DNA from: Nocardia fluminea
GTDB taxonomy: Bacteria; Actinomycetota; Actinomycetes; Mycobacteriales; Mycobacteriaceae
Length of the DNA stretch: 64,000 nt
Direction: 5' to 3'
Assembly: GCF_002846365.1 (NCBI RefSeq)
Contig: NZ_PJMW01000002.1
Location: 4,030,001 to 4,094,000, forward strand
The translations under genes and the position numbers were made by a program. The notes under the pieces were generated by a model that saw only the letters and a program-made list of their open reading frames with translations, was not told where the DNA came from and ran no database searches. Numbering within the stretch: position 1 is the first letter of the stretch; each line of letters begins with the position of its first letter. Below, in pieces: positions 30,701 through 36,046 of the stretch.

Positions 30701-33700
30701 TGCGGGCGCGAGCGTACCGATCACCGTCGATGCCGAGCTGCATGCGGGATTGCAGCAGGTCGCGCGAGCGCACAACACGACGTTGTTCATGGTGTTCCAC
30801 GCTGCTCTGGCGGCCACGCTGGCCCGGCTGGCCGATACCGACGACATAGCGATCGGTACTCCGTTCGCGGGACGCGGCGAGCCCGAACTCGACGATCTGG
30901 CCGGCATGTTCGTCAACACCCTGGTGCTGCGGACACGGTTGACGCCGGGAATGACGTTCACCCAGTTGCTCGAACACCAGCGTGCGGTCGATCTGGCCGC
31001 GTTCGGGCACGCCGATGTTCCGTTCGAGCGGCTGGTGCAGGAGCTGAATCCGGTGCGGTCGCACGCACACCATCCACTGTTCCAGGTGATGCTGGCATTC
31101 CAGAACGTCGGCGAGGCCCGGTTCGAACTTCCGGGGCTCTCGGCGTCCGCCATCACGGCCGACACCGACATCGCACTGTTCGACCTGCTGGTCACGATGT
31201 CGGATTCCTATGACTCCGACGGGGACCCGGCCGGCATCACCGGCGGGGTGATCTACGCGAGCGACCTCTTCGACGCGACGACGGTGACAGCGATCGTCGA
31301 TCGCCTGCGGCGCCTGCTGGGCGCCCTGGTGACCGATGCGGCACAGCCGGTGCGCGAGGTGGATCTGCTCGGCGCCGACGAACGGGAAACCGTTCTGACG
31401 CGGTGGAATGCGACCGATCACCGCCTCCGCCTGGATGAGACGCTCACCTCCGTCTTCGCTGACTCCGCGCGGGCGTACGCGGACCGGCCCGCGGTGACAG
31501 CCGGAGAACTGACGTTGACCTATGCCGAATTCGCTTCTCGCGTATCCCGGTTGGCCCGGTGGCTGATCTCTCGCGGAGTGGGTCCGGAGTCGTTGGTGGC
31601 GCTGCGGATGCGGCGTTCACTGGACCAGGTCGTCGCCGTCTACGCGGTGCACGCCGCCGGCGGCGGGTACGTGCCGATCGATCCGGACCTGCCGGCGGAC
31701 CGCATCGCCTACATGCTGTCCATCGCCGCACCGGTGCTCGAGCTGTCGTCCCTCGACGGGCTGGAGTCGGCCGGCTTCGATGACGGTCCGATCACCGACG
31801 CCGATCGGCTCGCGCCGCTGCGATCGCACAATGTCGCGTACGTGATCTTCACTTCGGGGTCGACCGGCCGGCCGAAAGGTGTCGCGGTATCGCACGGTTC
31901 GGTGGTGAACCAGGTGCGGTGGGTCAACGGGACCTACGGACTGACGCCGAACGATGTCGTACTGCAGAAGTCCCCGGCGACGTTCGACATGTCGGTGTGG
32001 GAGCTGTTCGCGCCACTGGCGGTGGGCGCGCGGCTGGTGATCGCGCGCGCCTACGGGCACACCGACCCGGCCTATCTCGCCGAGATCATTGCCACCCAGC
32101 GGGTCACGTTCACCGCCCTCGTGCCGTCGATGCTGGCGGTACTCGCGGACACAGCGCCCGCGCAGTCGCTCGAGTCGGTGCGGACGCTGCTGGTGGGCGG
32201 TGAGGAATTCGGTCCCGAGACGGTGGCCGCGGCGCGGCGAACAGTGCCAGGGGCCGAGTTGCACAATCTGTACGGGCCGACCGAGTGCACCGTGTGCGCG
32301 ACCGCGCACCGGGTGACCGAAGCCGAGAGCGGCACCATGCCGATGGGCTCACCGGTATGGAACACGCGCGCCTACGTACTCGACGACCGGTTGCAGCCGG
32401 TCCCACCCGGCGTCGCCGGGGAGCTGTACCTGGCGGGCACCCAGCTCGCGCGCGGCTACCAGGCACGTCCGGGCCTCACCGCCGAACGGTTCGTGCCCGA
32501 CCCCTACGGTGACGGGCAGCGTCTGTACCGCACCGGCGACCTGGTGCGCTGGCGCCCGACCGGCGAATTGGATTACCTGGGCCGCACCGATTTCCAGGTG
32601 AAGTTGCGCGGGCTGCGGATCGAACTCGGCGAAATCGAGGCAGTACTCGCCGAGCACCCCGGCGTCGCGCGGGCGGTCGCCGTGGTGCGCCCCATCGGTG
32701 TGATGGAGCACCTCGTCGGCTACCTCGTGCCCGCGGCGGGCGCTACGGTCGACACCGCCGCGGTGTCGGCGCACGCGGCGACCAAACTGCCCGACTACAT
32801 GGTGCCCACCACGATGATGACGCTCGACACCGTGCCTCTGCACACGTCGGGCAAGCTGGACCGTATGCGGCTCCCGGAGCCGGTGCTCGCGGTAGGGGAG
32901 TTCAGGGAGCCGTCGTCGTGGCTGGAAGGCGAGGTCGCACGCGCTTTCGGCACGGTACTCGGCGTGGATCGGGTCGGCGCGGACGACGACTTCTACGCTC
33001 TGGGTGGCAACTCGCTGAAGTCGGTGCAAGTGGTGAGCGAGTTGCGCAAGGAACTCGACTACGAGGTTCCCATCAGCTGGATGCTGTCCGATCCCTGCCC
33101 CGCCGATCTGGCGAAGCGGATCGAATCCAGAATCCAGTCCGGGACACCCGTCGAGGGGACCGATGCCGATTTCGACACGCTGCTGCCCATCCGGACCGCT
33201 GGTGAGCGAGCCCCACTGTTCTGTATCCACCCGGCCCTCGGCCTGTCGTGGTGTTACCGCGCCCTCGACCACTACCTCGCCGACGGTCGCCCGATCTACG
33301 GCATCCAGGCGCCACAGATCGGCGGCGAGGTCCCCGGTCCGACATCGATCGAAGACATGGCCGCACGCTACTTAGACGAGATCCGCGCGGTGCAGCCACA
33401 CGGTCCCTATCACCTCCTCGGCTGGTCACTGGGCGGTGCGCTCGCCCATGCCATCGCCGTCGAGATGCGCGCCGCCGGTGAACAGGTCGCGCTGCTGGCA
33501 CTGCTGGACGCCGAAGTGGGCGGTGTCGACGAGTCGGCGCTGCACGACGTCACGGCCGGCGAGCTGATCAGCAATCTCGGTCCGGTGATGGGCGTCGATT
33601 TCGTCAGCCCCGACGCGACCGCGGAGGAGGCCGCCGACCTGATCGAACGGTATCTGGGGGGCGGCCTCGGAATCGACGCCGCACGGATCCAGCGCCTGAC

Positions 33701-33944
33701 CGATGCCTACAACCTGGCGATCCGGGCGGCCGGTGCCTGGCGGCCGGCGGTCGTGGACAGCGACATGCTGTATTTCACCGCGACACGTGACCGGCGATCC
33801 GATGCCGCGGGTCACCGAGGATGGGCGCGGGTGGTCCGCGGCCAGATATCGACCTTCGACATCGACGCGACCCATCTCGACATGACCCAACCGGCCGCGA
33901 TCGCCGAGATCGCCCGGATCATCGACGCGCGACTGGATCACTGA
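15768..33944 (+). CDS. five-module nonribosomal peptide synthetase with thioesterase
   Basis: One uninterrupted 6058-residue protein, order C-A-T-E / C-A-T / C-A-T / C-A-T / C-A-T-TE. The ATG has GGAGG five bases upstream. Phosphopantetheine serines are S1033, S2575, S3636, S4704 and S5749. The HHxxxDG histidines of the C domains are at 178-179, 1713-1714, 2780-2781, 3823-3824 and 4887-4888, and the epimerase pair is H1220-H1221. The first C domain (AQQGIW, WYQRAHHIALDGF) and the thioesterase (FCIHP, GWSLGG) closely recall EntF, so an acyl or aryl group is probably joined to residue 1 and the product released or cyclised in cis. An acylated pentapeptide with a D first residue is the inference. 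No activating ligase, carrier, MbtH protein, exporter or tailoring gene is nearby, so it needs partners elsewhere. Product unknown. Confidence 0.95.
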   Translation: MGRESRVDGSQDRSKRWDIGSFPSSRKKDSGNGAGARSNGNGHPSVDILPLTAAQQGIWFAQHLTESSPISVAQYVEIAGEVDAELLAEACRTASREFGSGHTRLIEVDGEPRQFVDEDRGGPVSVMDLRHHADPVATARALMVQDYSAPLDVLNDDLVTSIVFQVGEEHFLWYQRAHHIALDGFAAVTMLHRMTELYNAWVKSEEPAPCAAQDLKVIVEQDLAYRNSTRFDNDRKYWLEHLAGAPPAVSLAGRVGKPTIHPALVSTELPEATARLLASVALDHGQSVAPTIVAAFAAYLARMTGSDEVMLSLPVSGRHSAVLRRSGGMVANVVPLRVRVAGRSVGELIAAVQSELTSALRRQRYRQEDIFHDMGIARDEAASFGPAVNLMLIENEVVLGNTTGRLNVLTSGPTADLFVNIYPGAGKDSTHIDFQGNPEAYSQDELAAHHRRFRMFLHEFLAGVAEYPVSRLSLLDAQERSALPRVRGPSEVATRLFPDILTESARRNRGACAIIAAGQTLTYGELDARSSQLARRLSALGGGPDTAVAVMLRRSAESVVATWAVAKCGAALVQLDPGYPRKRLEHMIADSGAAVAITLDGLRDRLPPAMNCVVLDDPATLGDGVSDGRISDDDRIRPLRPSDIAYITYTSGSTGAPKGVQVTHTGLANLVADRVATYGIDTTSRVSYALSPSFDASMEQFLTCFASGATLVIVPPEVTGGEPLTRLLAEEHVTHLTLTPTMLATVDPHSASDLRVLVVGGDVCPPHVIERWTPSLTMYNEYGPTEATVTAVGAVLRPGHDHEVGGPVRGVSAMVLDRTLQPVPKGTTGELYLAGPGLARGYSHLFAETAARFVADPYGGAGERMYRTGDLARWTGDNADMTLELTGRGDFQVKIRGYRIEPGEIDAVLTTHEDVDLSVTVPVRNNAGTTVLASYVVPVDGRRIEPLDLQRFARDSLAPHMVPAVIVALDSLPVNAFGKLDRKALPKPEFGTAPVGRMPATGREKAVARLFTEVLGVPRVGADDSFFALGGDSILSIQLVARAKADGLSFSTQDVFVHKTVAGLATTATTATQASDTPALAELPGAGAGPMPLSPIMCAMLDRGHYDRFGQAALVQLPEGVDRVGLVRAVGALLDRHDMLRAVLRVDADDRHVEVLERTAVDPDAALVEVRLDRRDAAEVDQHLQQAADRLDPGKGVLVQAVWMRDRGGSRPDLMWLVIHHLAIDVVSWRIVLADLAQAWSQIADGGEPRFGPLTTSFRRWAHGLEERAPDRRAAELDRWKDVLARGDELLGSRRLIPGRDIGSTAGRVRLRIPAAVTEAVLTTVPDRFHCSANDPLLAALVLALGEWRRRRGTAADAGELISLEGHGREERAVPGADLSGTVGWFTTRFPVRIEWDGVDLDDALAGGPSAGLAIKQAKEQLRAVPGNGIGYQVLRHLDSQGSAELADLPEPQISFNYLGRVSVGERSVPWAPTTEFTALTATGDPGMTLSAVLDVNAIAEEGPDGLELDVTWEFAAQVLSGEEVDELAGLWARALGALADHVRSGDGYGFTPSDFPLAAVSQDDVDHWLGRYPSMIDVWPLTALQAGLLFHTVYDRDGDDAYIVQVALTFAGQVDGARMRRAAQALIDRHDSLRTAFVESGDGPRQIVLRDIGVDWGESSVTDISDHDRRARALEQLAAAAAAPFDPARPPLVRFHLVRTGADIFQLLVTNHHLVLDGWSMPLLIHELLALYICDGDTTELAPPRSYREYLQWLQAQHRDAATAAWRETLAGIDSPTRVTGSPDRSVTAHAGEVGLNLDAATTAALLDLGRAQGVTANTALQVAWALLVAALTGRSDVVFGNTIAHRPPQIAEVERMVGLLVNTLPVRVRLRPGETVGELLVRVQSEQAAMLDHQYIGLAELQRATGITDMFDTATVLESYPLDRDLLARTLSDAGLRFVDIDAHDATPYPLSLQVSPPRPSRDRGSDAAEQPGTYRVTLKFATDRFDSAEVRTLLERFELLLGQVVRYPARQVAAVSSCWDSERAELLSVGREETPAAELVLRDILWGTARRYPDAVALRCGDVTWTYRELERRADRFARRLAGHGARAESVVALALPRSAELVVAIWAVAKTGAAFLPLDPGNPAARIAELLSDSRTGLGVTNSDVAPGLPETVDWLIPDVSDADEGLASAGTARLSADNAAYVIYTSGSTGKPKAVHLSHRGLADLVAAQVDSFGVGTDSVVLQVASPGFDACLSELLLAHGSGAGLVVAPPEVYAGSDLEELIRSHQVSHAIITPSVLKTMDPSRTPSLTALAVVGEATEPDTVNRWAHGRRLMNHYGPTECTIWATGSDALVPGELVTIGGPIRGASAMVLDRWLRPVPVGVAGELYVGGPGLARGYVDRPDVTASRFVADPRSTRGERIYRTGDSVRWVRGRAGLALEYLGRCDQQIKIHGLRIEPGEIDAHLAQHPEVASVATVVVQGPADEPILVSYFVSASGAEVDVAALGDDLARTLPRYMNPAAIVQVPEMPRTPTGKLDRKALRQRAFDSHAAAGRMPSTHTEQVVAKLFADVLHLDTVSADSNFFALGGDSIVSMRLVALARSAGLTLTPRDVFEGRTVAALAAMAGDEAAPVAERAPDAPLVELTQPDIARLEEQYHGLADVWPLSPMQSGVHFHSTFDPAAGDNYTVQTMIGFSGEVDGERLRRAAQAVVDRHDILRAAFVETADGPRQIVLDRAEIGFREVDLADAEAQTAADPGSIAAADAAAGFDLSAPPLLRLTLIRLTAKSFRLLVTNHHVILDGWSMPLLMRELLDYYGSPAHIGAAGPAPSYRDYLFWLGRQDSAASKEAWAQAFSDVDAPTRVSRDVRAAGSVSAAEVGAELTADRFGELRRVAAESAVTLNTAVTAAWALNLRVLTGETDVIFGSAVSGRPPELPRVDETLGMFLTTIPVRVPLEPTMTVRELLTGIQARHARMLDHHHIGLPEIHRSVGLPELFDTAVTFQSFPVDRAALQQLIESAGLRVDELSGVDATPYPLSLVVEPKQSADGEAQGLRITLRFHDHAFGTAAARRILDRFVELLGRIAVDADVRLGELALDEEPGPSWPVPVVQPGIPDTLDLILAARAAAEPDAIAVRCGGTAMTYRQLDERSARLARVLLRRGVRRGQVVASVLPRSPAATVALWAVAKTGAAILPIDPTLPPERIDFLLSDSATVLGLTDTSTGEHRPDGVDWLILDQEQTSRAVDSVPAAPVTDAERGGPIRRDQTAYVSYTSGSTGLPKGVLVSHRGLADIVAAQRRILGVDPMSVVLQVASPSFDASVFELLMAHGSGGRLVISPADVYAGPELANLIGREHISHVVITPSALATISAEGLDGLRVLATAGEPVGPELVDRWARHRTMVNLYGPSESTIWATASEPLAPGAAITIGRPVGPVAVAVLDTWLRPVPHGVAGELYLFGAGLADGYAARTGLTAARFVACPFAEPGQRMYRTGDVVRSNADGELEFLGRNDFQVKVHGTRVELGEIDAVLDARADVAHAATVPRRDDGRAVLLVSYVVPAPGARVSGEELRAALAAVLPRYTVPSAVMVLDEMPLTVNGKLDRDRLPEPVALTREFRAPAPGVEELVARTFEQVLDVDRVGVDDDFFALGGDSLSASTVVARIGAALDARVPVRSVFEAPTVGGLAVLAAAASGGGRLPLLPGMHPDAVPLSLAQQRMWFLNRFEPDSAVHNIPVMLRLSGRLDTDALAAALADVVARHEVLRTIYPEVSGEPQQVVLDEPAVPLRPVRVPAESVPEMVGELVRGGFDVTAGVPMRVGLFELGAERDGDTGEFLLVLVVHHIAGDGQSMGPLARDVMVAYAARLAGQAPHWDPLAVQYADFAWWQRQMLGAADDPTSLMSGQLDFWRSTLAGAPDRLELPVDRPRPAVASLSAGRVPVELSARLHERLVALARSRGSSLFMVMHAALATVLGRLSGSDDIVIGTPVAGRGEPGLDDLVGMFVNTLALRTRVDTGEPFAELLMRARETDLLAFEHADVPFERVVEELNPERSAARHPLFQVALAFQNVSTVDVALPDVRVARAEVDTGAIQFDLQLVLSDPSGNTGAAQGMSGMMTYARDLFDEASAASIVRRLVRVLEAVADDPGVVVGDIDWLEAGERSALTSRVGARTVAALEPSGLLPEVFASAVRDNNDGIAVVAGDVTLSYAQLDERSSRLARVLISRGAGPEQPVLVAAARSAESVVAWWAVVRSGAAYVPVDPSYPKARIEQMVSDSAATLGVTVSSVRAQLPDSVDWLVLDDPAVATRIAAAASGPIGDDERTRPLRASDVAYVVFTSGSTGVPKGVAITHSGIADFVSGRRADHELQATSRVLHFASPSFDAALMEILIAVSRAGALIVAPTGIYGGGELAGFLRAQRVTHAFITPAALASVDPDGLDDLRVVLSGGEEVPADLVSRWAGTDLAGARKFQVLYGPTEATMLATSTGPLHPQDRPTIGAPLPGIQALVLDARLHPVPVGVAGELYLAGPALARGYLNKAGTDAARFVALAFGEPGARMYRTGDVVRWNSGGDLEFLGRNDFQVKIRGYRVELGEIDTALSARAEVAYAVTVPWRAGTGPAQLVSYAVPESGASLSGEQLRAALVEALPSYLVPAAVMILDAIPLSPNGKLDRAALPAPVVVAKRFRAPVSPEEEIVAGVFADVLGIDGPVGADDDFFDLGGNSLVATRVAARIGAALDATIPVSMIFEAPTVARLAARAESHAATGRVALTAQPRPRRIPLSYAQQRMWFLNRLEPNSAAYSIPIVLRLSGQLDLDALRAAIEDVLNRHEVLRTVYPYAEGEPSQVVLPVEQASAPLTVTPVAESDLDESLAAFVSAVFDVTVEAPVRMRMFELGPDEWVLAVVVHHISCDGSSLGPLARDMMTAYAARLLDKEPSWPPLPVQYADYAIWQRTVLGAEDDPESLLRAQIDYWTMELAELPVVLGLPADRPRPPVQTHAGASVPITVDAELHAGLQQVARAHNTTLFMVFHAALAATLARLADTDDIAIGTPFAGRGEPELDDLAGMFVNTLVLRTRLTPGMTFTQLLEHQRAVDLAAFGHADVPFERLVQELNPVRSHAHHPLFQVMLAFQNVGEARFELPGLSASAITADTDIALFDLLVTMSDSYDSDGDPAGITGGVIYASDLFDATTVTAIVDRLRRLLGALVTDAAQPVREVDLLGADERETVLTRWNATDHRLRLDETLTSVFADSARAYADRPAVTAGELTLTYAEFASRVSRLARWLISRGVGPESLVALRMRRSLDQVVAVYAVHAAGGGYVPIDPDLPADRIAYMLSIAAPVLELSSLDGLESAGFDDGPITDADRLAPLRSHNVAYVIFTSGSTGRPKGVAVSHGSVVNQVRWVNGTYGLTPNDVVLQKSPATFDMSVWELFAPLAVGARLVIARAYGHTDPAYLAEIIATQRVTFTALVPSMLAVLADTAPAQSLESVRTLLVGGEEFGPETVAAARRTVPGAELHNLYGPTECTVCATAHRVTEAESGTMPMGSPVWNTRAYVLDDRLQPVPPGVAGELYLAGTQLARGYQARPGLTAERFVPDPYGDGQRLYRTGDLVRWRPTGELDYLGRTDFQVKLRGLRIELGEIEAVLAEHPGVARAVAVVRPIGVMEHLVGYLVPAAGATVDTAAVSAHAATKLPDYMVPTTMMTLDTVPLHTSGKLDRMRLPEPVLAVGEFREPSSWLEGEVARAFGTVLGVDRVGADDDFYALGGNSLKSVQVVSELRKELDYEVPISWMLSDPCPADLAKRIESRIQSGTPVEGTDADFDTLLPIRTAGERAPLFCIHPALGLSWCYRALDHYLADGRPIYGIQAPQIGGEVPGPTSIEDMAARYLDEIRAVQPHGPYHLLGWSLGGALAHAIAVEMRAAGEQVALLALLDAEVGGVDESALHDVTAGELISNLGPVMGVDFVSPDATAEEAADLIERYLGGGLGIDAARIQRLTDAYNLAIRAAGAWRPAVVDSDMLYFTATRDRRSDAAGHRGWARVVRGQISTFDIDATHLDMTQPAAIAEIARIIDARLDH
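15909..20445 (+). other. NRPS module 1: starter-type C, A, T, E
   Basis: C1 (residues ~48-480) has EntF-like motifs and stands at the N terminus, as expected for a domain that takes an acyl or aryl starter. A1 (~495-990) has YTSGSTGAPKG near 649. Its pocket residues by alignment to GrsA are D, A, E, T, V, G, E, V, T plus the GK lysine; this code is not one I can assign. T1 carries FFALGGDS (S1033), the GGDS form usual before epimerases. E1 (~1088-1560) has HHLAIDVVSW (H1220-D1225), so residue 1 should leave as the D isomer. Confidence 0.85.
20475..23595 (+). other. NRPS module 2: C (D-accepting type), A, T
   Basis: C2 opens with VWPLTALQAGLLFH and has NHHLVLDGWS (H1713-H1714), the pattern of C domains that accept a D residue, which fits the upstream E domain. 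A2 has YTSGSTGKPKA near residue 2189, with alanine where glycine is usual after PK. The pocket by alignment is D, A, S, I, A, V, H, I, W and lysine, not assignable from memory. T2 has FFALGGDS (S2575). No E domain follows; the C3 start is only ~70 residues on. Confidence 0.8.
23670..26775 (+). other. NRPS module 3: C (D-accepting look), A, T
   Basis: C3 opens with VWPLSPMQSGVHFH and has NHHVILDGWS (H2780-H2781), the same subtype as C2, although module 2 has no epimerase. A3 has YTSGSTGLPKG near residue 3255; its A5 motif reads YGPSE instead of YGPTE. The pocket by alignment is D, A, F, V, A, A, L, I, W and lysine, suggesting a hydrophobic residue. T3 has FFALGGDS (S3636). Confidence 0.8.
26820..29985 (+). 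other. NRPS module 4: C (L-accepting type), A, T
   Basis: C4 opens with PLSLAQQRMWFLN and has HHIAGDG (H3823-H3824), the ordinary L-to-L condensation pattern. A4 has FTSGSTGVPKG near residue 4317. The pocket by alignment is D, A, M, F, L, G, L, M, L and lysine, which suits a branched aliphatic side chain such as Leu, Ile or Val, tentatively. T4 has FFDLGGNS (S4704). Confidence 0.8.
30030..33135 (+). other. NRPS module 5: C (L-accepting type), A, T
   Basis: C5 opens with PLSYAQQRMWFLN and has HHISCDG (H4887-H4888). A5 has FTSGSTGRPKG near residue 5361 and is of a different subgroup from A1-A4 (FDMSVWELF, long QRVTFTALVPSML segment). The pocket by alignment is D, M, W, A, L, G, L, V, C and lysine, unassigned. 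T5 has FYALGGNS (S5749). Confidence 0.8.
33195..33941 (+). other. NRPS type I thioesterase domain
   Basis: Residues ~5810-6058 form an alpha/beta-hydrolase thioesterase. The nucleophile S5887 is in GWSLGG, D5914 in LLDAEVGG and H6036 in DATHLDM complete the triad. The FCIHPALGLSW and HGPYHLLGWS stretches recall EntF, a lactone-forming thioesterase, so either hydrolysis or cyclisation is possible. Confidence 0.85.
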
Positions 33945-33947
33945 CGG

Positions 33948-33967
33948 CGTTTCCTTTCGGCGAAACG
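33948..33967 (+). terminator. possible terminator after the synthetase gene
   Basis: 6-bp stem CGTTTC / GAAACG with an 8-base loop, starting four bases after the stop. Short, hence low confidence. Confidence 0.35.
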
Positions 33968-34076
33968 GCCCACCTGGCGCTGGTTGCTCCATCCCCGCGA
34001 CTTCACCCGCTACCGCGTGGGGCGGTCCCCGCGCGGTGACGTTCCGGTTGCGGGACCGACCTGGTCGCCTGCTATT

Positions 34077-34091
34077 TTGAACGTTGTTCAA
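34077..34091. promoter_or_regulatory. BioQ-type operator before the biotin transporter
   Basis: TTGAAC-GTT-GTTCAA is a perfect 15-bp palindrome, 22 bases before the bioY start. It fits the TGAAC-N3-GTTAC/GTTCA-like operator described for the TetR-type biotin repressor BioQ in corynebacteria and mycobacteria. TATTTT at 34073-34078 could be an overlapping -10 box. No bioQ gene is in the window. Confidence 0.75.
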
Positions 34092-34113
34092 TTCTGTAGC
34101 GAAGGATGTCTGC

Positions 34114-34698
34114 GTGCCCGAAGTCGAGAAATCCCCGAAGTGGGCAACCGCTTTCACCGCACGGGACATGGCGCAGATCGCGGTCTTCGCGGCCCTGATC
34201 GCCGCGCTCGGGCTGCCCGGTGCGATCACCGTCGGGTTCAGCGGGGTCCCGATCACGTTGCAGACGCTCGGGGTGATTCTCACCGGCGCGATTCTGGGCG
34301 CGCGCAAGGGCACCGCCGCGGTGGCGGTGTTCATCGCGCTGACCATGATCGGGTTGCCGCTGCTCTCCGGTGGCCGTACCGGACTCACCGCGCTGGCCTC
34401 GCCGACGGCCGGTTACCTGATCGGCTGGATCCCGGCCACGCTGGTGATCGGCGCGTTGACCGCGATGATCCTGCCGAAGTATCCGATCGTGCTCGGTCTG
34501 CTGATCAACGCCCTCGGCGGCATCGTGGTGATCTACCTGTTCGGCACCGCGGGACTGCTGGTGCGCACCGATCTCGGTCTGTGGGCGGCGGTGTCGGCCA
34601 ATTTCGCCTTCGTCCCCGGTGACCTGGCCAAGGTCGTGATCGCCACCGTCGTGGCCAAGGGTGTGCATCGCGCGTATCCCGGGCTGATCCGTGCCTGA
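34114..34698 (+). CDS. bioY: biotin ECF transporter S component BioY
   Basis: A 194-residue membrane protein of about six helices, standard for BioY. Family motifs are visible: the GVPITLQTLGVILTGAILG segment near residues 43-61, GLPLLSGGRTGLTALASPTAGYLIGW near 81-106, and FVPGDLAKVV near the C terminus. BioY binds biotin in the membrane. The GTG at 34114 has GAAGGA seven bases upstream; an earlier TTG overlaps the operator. bioM and bioN follow closely, giving the complete transporter. The BioQ-type palindrome upstream indicates repression when biotin is ample. Confidence 0.95.
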   Translation: MPEVEKSPKWATAFTARDMAQIAVFAALIAALGLPGAITVGFSGVPITLQTLGVILTGAILGARKGTAAVAVFIALTMIGLPLLSGGRTGLTALASPTAGYLIGWIPATLVIGALTAMILPKYPIVLGLLINALGGIVVIYLFGTAGLLVRTDLGLWAAVSANFAFVPGDLAKVVIATVVAKGVHRAYPGLIRA

Positions 34699-34710
34699 TC
34701 GCGGCGCCTC

Positions 34711-35391
34711 GTGAGCGAGATCGTCGTCGACGCGGTGGGGCATCGCTTCGGCGAGCGGACGGTGCTGCGCGATATCGATCTGCGGATCACCGAACGCCGG
34801 GTCGGCTTCATCGGCGCCAACGGGTCGGGCAAGTCGACGCTGGCGCGGATGCTCAACGGCCTGCTGAAGCCGACCACCGGCACCGTCACCGTCGACGGGC
34901 TCGACGTCGCCCGCAAGGGCGCGCAGGTCCGGCGCAAGGTCGGCTTCGTGTTCACCGACCCCGATACCCAGATCGTCATGCCGACGGTCGCCGAGGACCT
35001 CGCGTTCTCGCTGCGCCGCAGCGGCCTGAGCAAGGCCGATATCGCGGCTCGGGTGCAGCGGATGCTCGACCGTTTCGGCCTCGCCGCGCACACCGACCAT
35101 CCGGCACACCTGCTCTCCGGCGGACAGAAACAGCTGCTGGCCATCGGTTCCGCGCTGATCCGCGAGCCCGAGGTGATCGTCGCCGACGAGCCGACCACGC
35201 TGCTCGATCTGCGCAACGCACGGCGGGTCTCGCAGGCCCTGAACTCCCTGGACCAGCAAGTGATCGTGGTGACCCACCACCTCGGATTGCTCGACGGGTT
35301 CGATCGAGTCGTGGTGCTGGACAACGGTTGCGTCGTTTTCGACGGCGCACCGGAGGCGGCGATCGACGCGTATCGGCACCTGATCGAATGA
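34711..35391 (+). CDS. bioM: biotin ECF transporter ATPase BioM
   Basis: A 226-residue ABC ATPase. Walker A is GANGSGKST (residues 35-43), the Q-loop region is DPDTQIVMPTVAEDLAF, the signature LLSGGQKQLL lies near 133-142 and Walker B VIVADEP near 153-159. The TQIVMPTVAEDLAFS stretch is typical of ECF-type ATPases. The GTG start lies 12 bases after bioY and its stop overlaps the bioN ATG by ATGA. It powers biotin uptake by BioY with BioN. Confidence 0.93.
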   Translation: MSEIVVDAVGHRFGERTVLRDIDLRITERRVGFIGANGSGKSTLARMLNGLLKPTTGTVTVDGLDVARKGAQVRRKVGFVFTDPDTQIVMPTVAEDLAFSLRRSGLSKADIAARVQRMLDRFGLAAHTDHPAHLLSGGQKQLLAIGSALIREPEVIVADEPTTLLDLRNARRVSQALNSLDQQVIVVTHHLGLLDGFDRVVVLDNGCVVFDGAPEAAIDAYRHLIE

Positions 35392-35990
35392 TCGGTCTGT
35401 ACTGCCCGGGCGACTCGCCGCTGCACCGGATGCCCGCGGGGGTGAAGCTGGCGCTGTTGCTGGTCTCGATCCTCGCGATGACGGTGTTCGTCCGCGATCC
35501 CCTCGGCGTACTGGTCGCCGCCGCGCTGGTGGCCGGCTTGTTCGCGCTCGCGCGCGTCTCGTGGCGGGTGGCCTTCGCGCAGGTGCGCCCGGTGCTGTGG
35601 ATGACGGCGGTCATCGGGGTGTTCCAGCTGCTCACCACCTCGCCGGCGCGGGCCGTGGTGGTGTGCGGGGTGTTGCTCGTGTCGGTCGCGCTCGCGGCAC
35701 TGGTCACGGTGACCACGCGGGTGAGCGCAGTGCTCGACGCGCTGACGCGCGCGCTCGGCCCGCTGCGCCGGATCGGCGTGAACCCGGAGCGGGTGAGTCT
35801 GCTTCTCGCGCTGGCCATCCGGTGTGTTCCGTTGCTGGCGCAGATCGTCGGTGAGGTCGGCGAGGCGCGACGAGCGCGCGGGGTGTCGTGGTCGGTGACC
35901 GCACTGGTCACGCCCGTGCTGGTGCGGGCATTGCGGACCGCCGACGCGATGGGTGAGGCCCTGGCCGCCCGCGGCGTCGACGACGACTGA
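35388..35990 (+). CDS. bioN: biotin ECF transporter T component BioN
   Basis: A 200-residue membrane protein with about five helices. It has the N-terminal LHRMPAGVKL motif of T components and the two Ala-Arg-Gly coupling motifs, EARRARG near residue 162 and ALAARG near 193, that contact the ATPase. Its ATG overlaps the bioM stop, showing translational coupling. It forms the energy-coupling module with BioM for biotin uptake through BioY. Confidence 0.92.
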   Translation: MIGLYCPGDSPLHRMPAGVKLALLLVSILAMTVFVRDPLGVLVAAALVAGLFALARVSWRVAFAQVRPVLWMTAVIGVFQLLTTSPARAVVVCGVLLVSVALAALVTVTTRVSAVLDALTRALGPLRRIGVNPERVSLLLALAIRCVPLLAQIVGEVGEARRARGVSWSVTALVTPVLVRALRTADAMGEALAARGVDDD

Positions 35991-36009
35991 GGTCGAGCGG
36001 ATCGCCATC

Positions 36010-36039
36010 TTGCAATTACTAGACGACCGGTCGTATAGT
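36010..36039 (+). promoter_or_regulatory. promoter of the TetR gene
   Basis: TTGCAA (36010-36015) and TATAGT (36034-36039) are spaced 18 bp, a fair sigma-70-type promoter. The start site would fall at 36046-36047, on the ATG itself, so the mRNA is probably leaderless; no ribosome site is visible. Confidence 0.6.
36021..36036. promoter_or_regulatory. TetR operator copy 1
   Basis: AGACGACCGGTCGTAT contains the perfect 12-bp palindrome ACGACCGGTCGT. It fills the spacer between the -35 and -10 boxes of the TetR gene, so binding should block transcription. An identical 16-bp copy lies before the dehydrogenase gene. Confidence 0.8.
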
Positions 36040-36046
36040 TCGTCGC

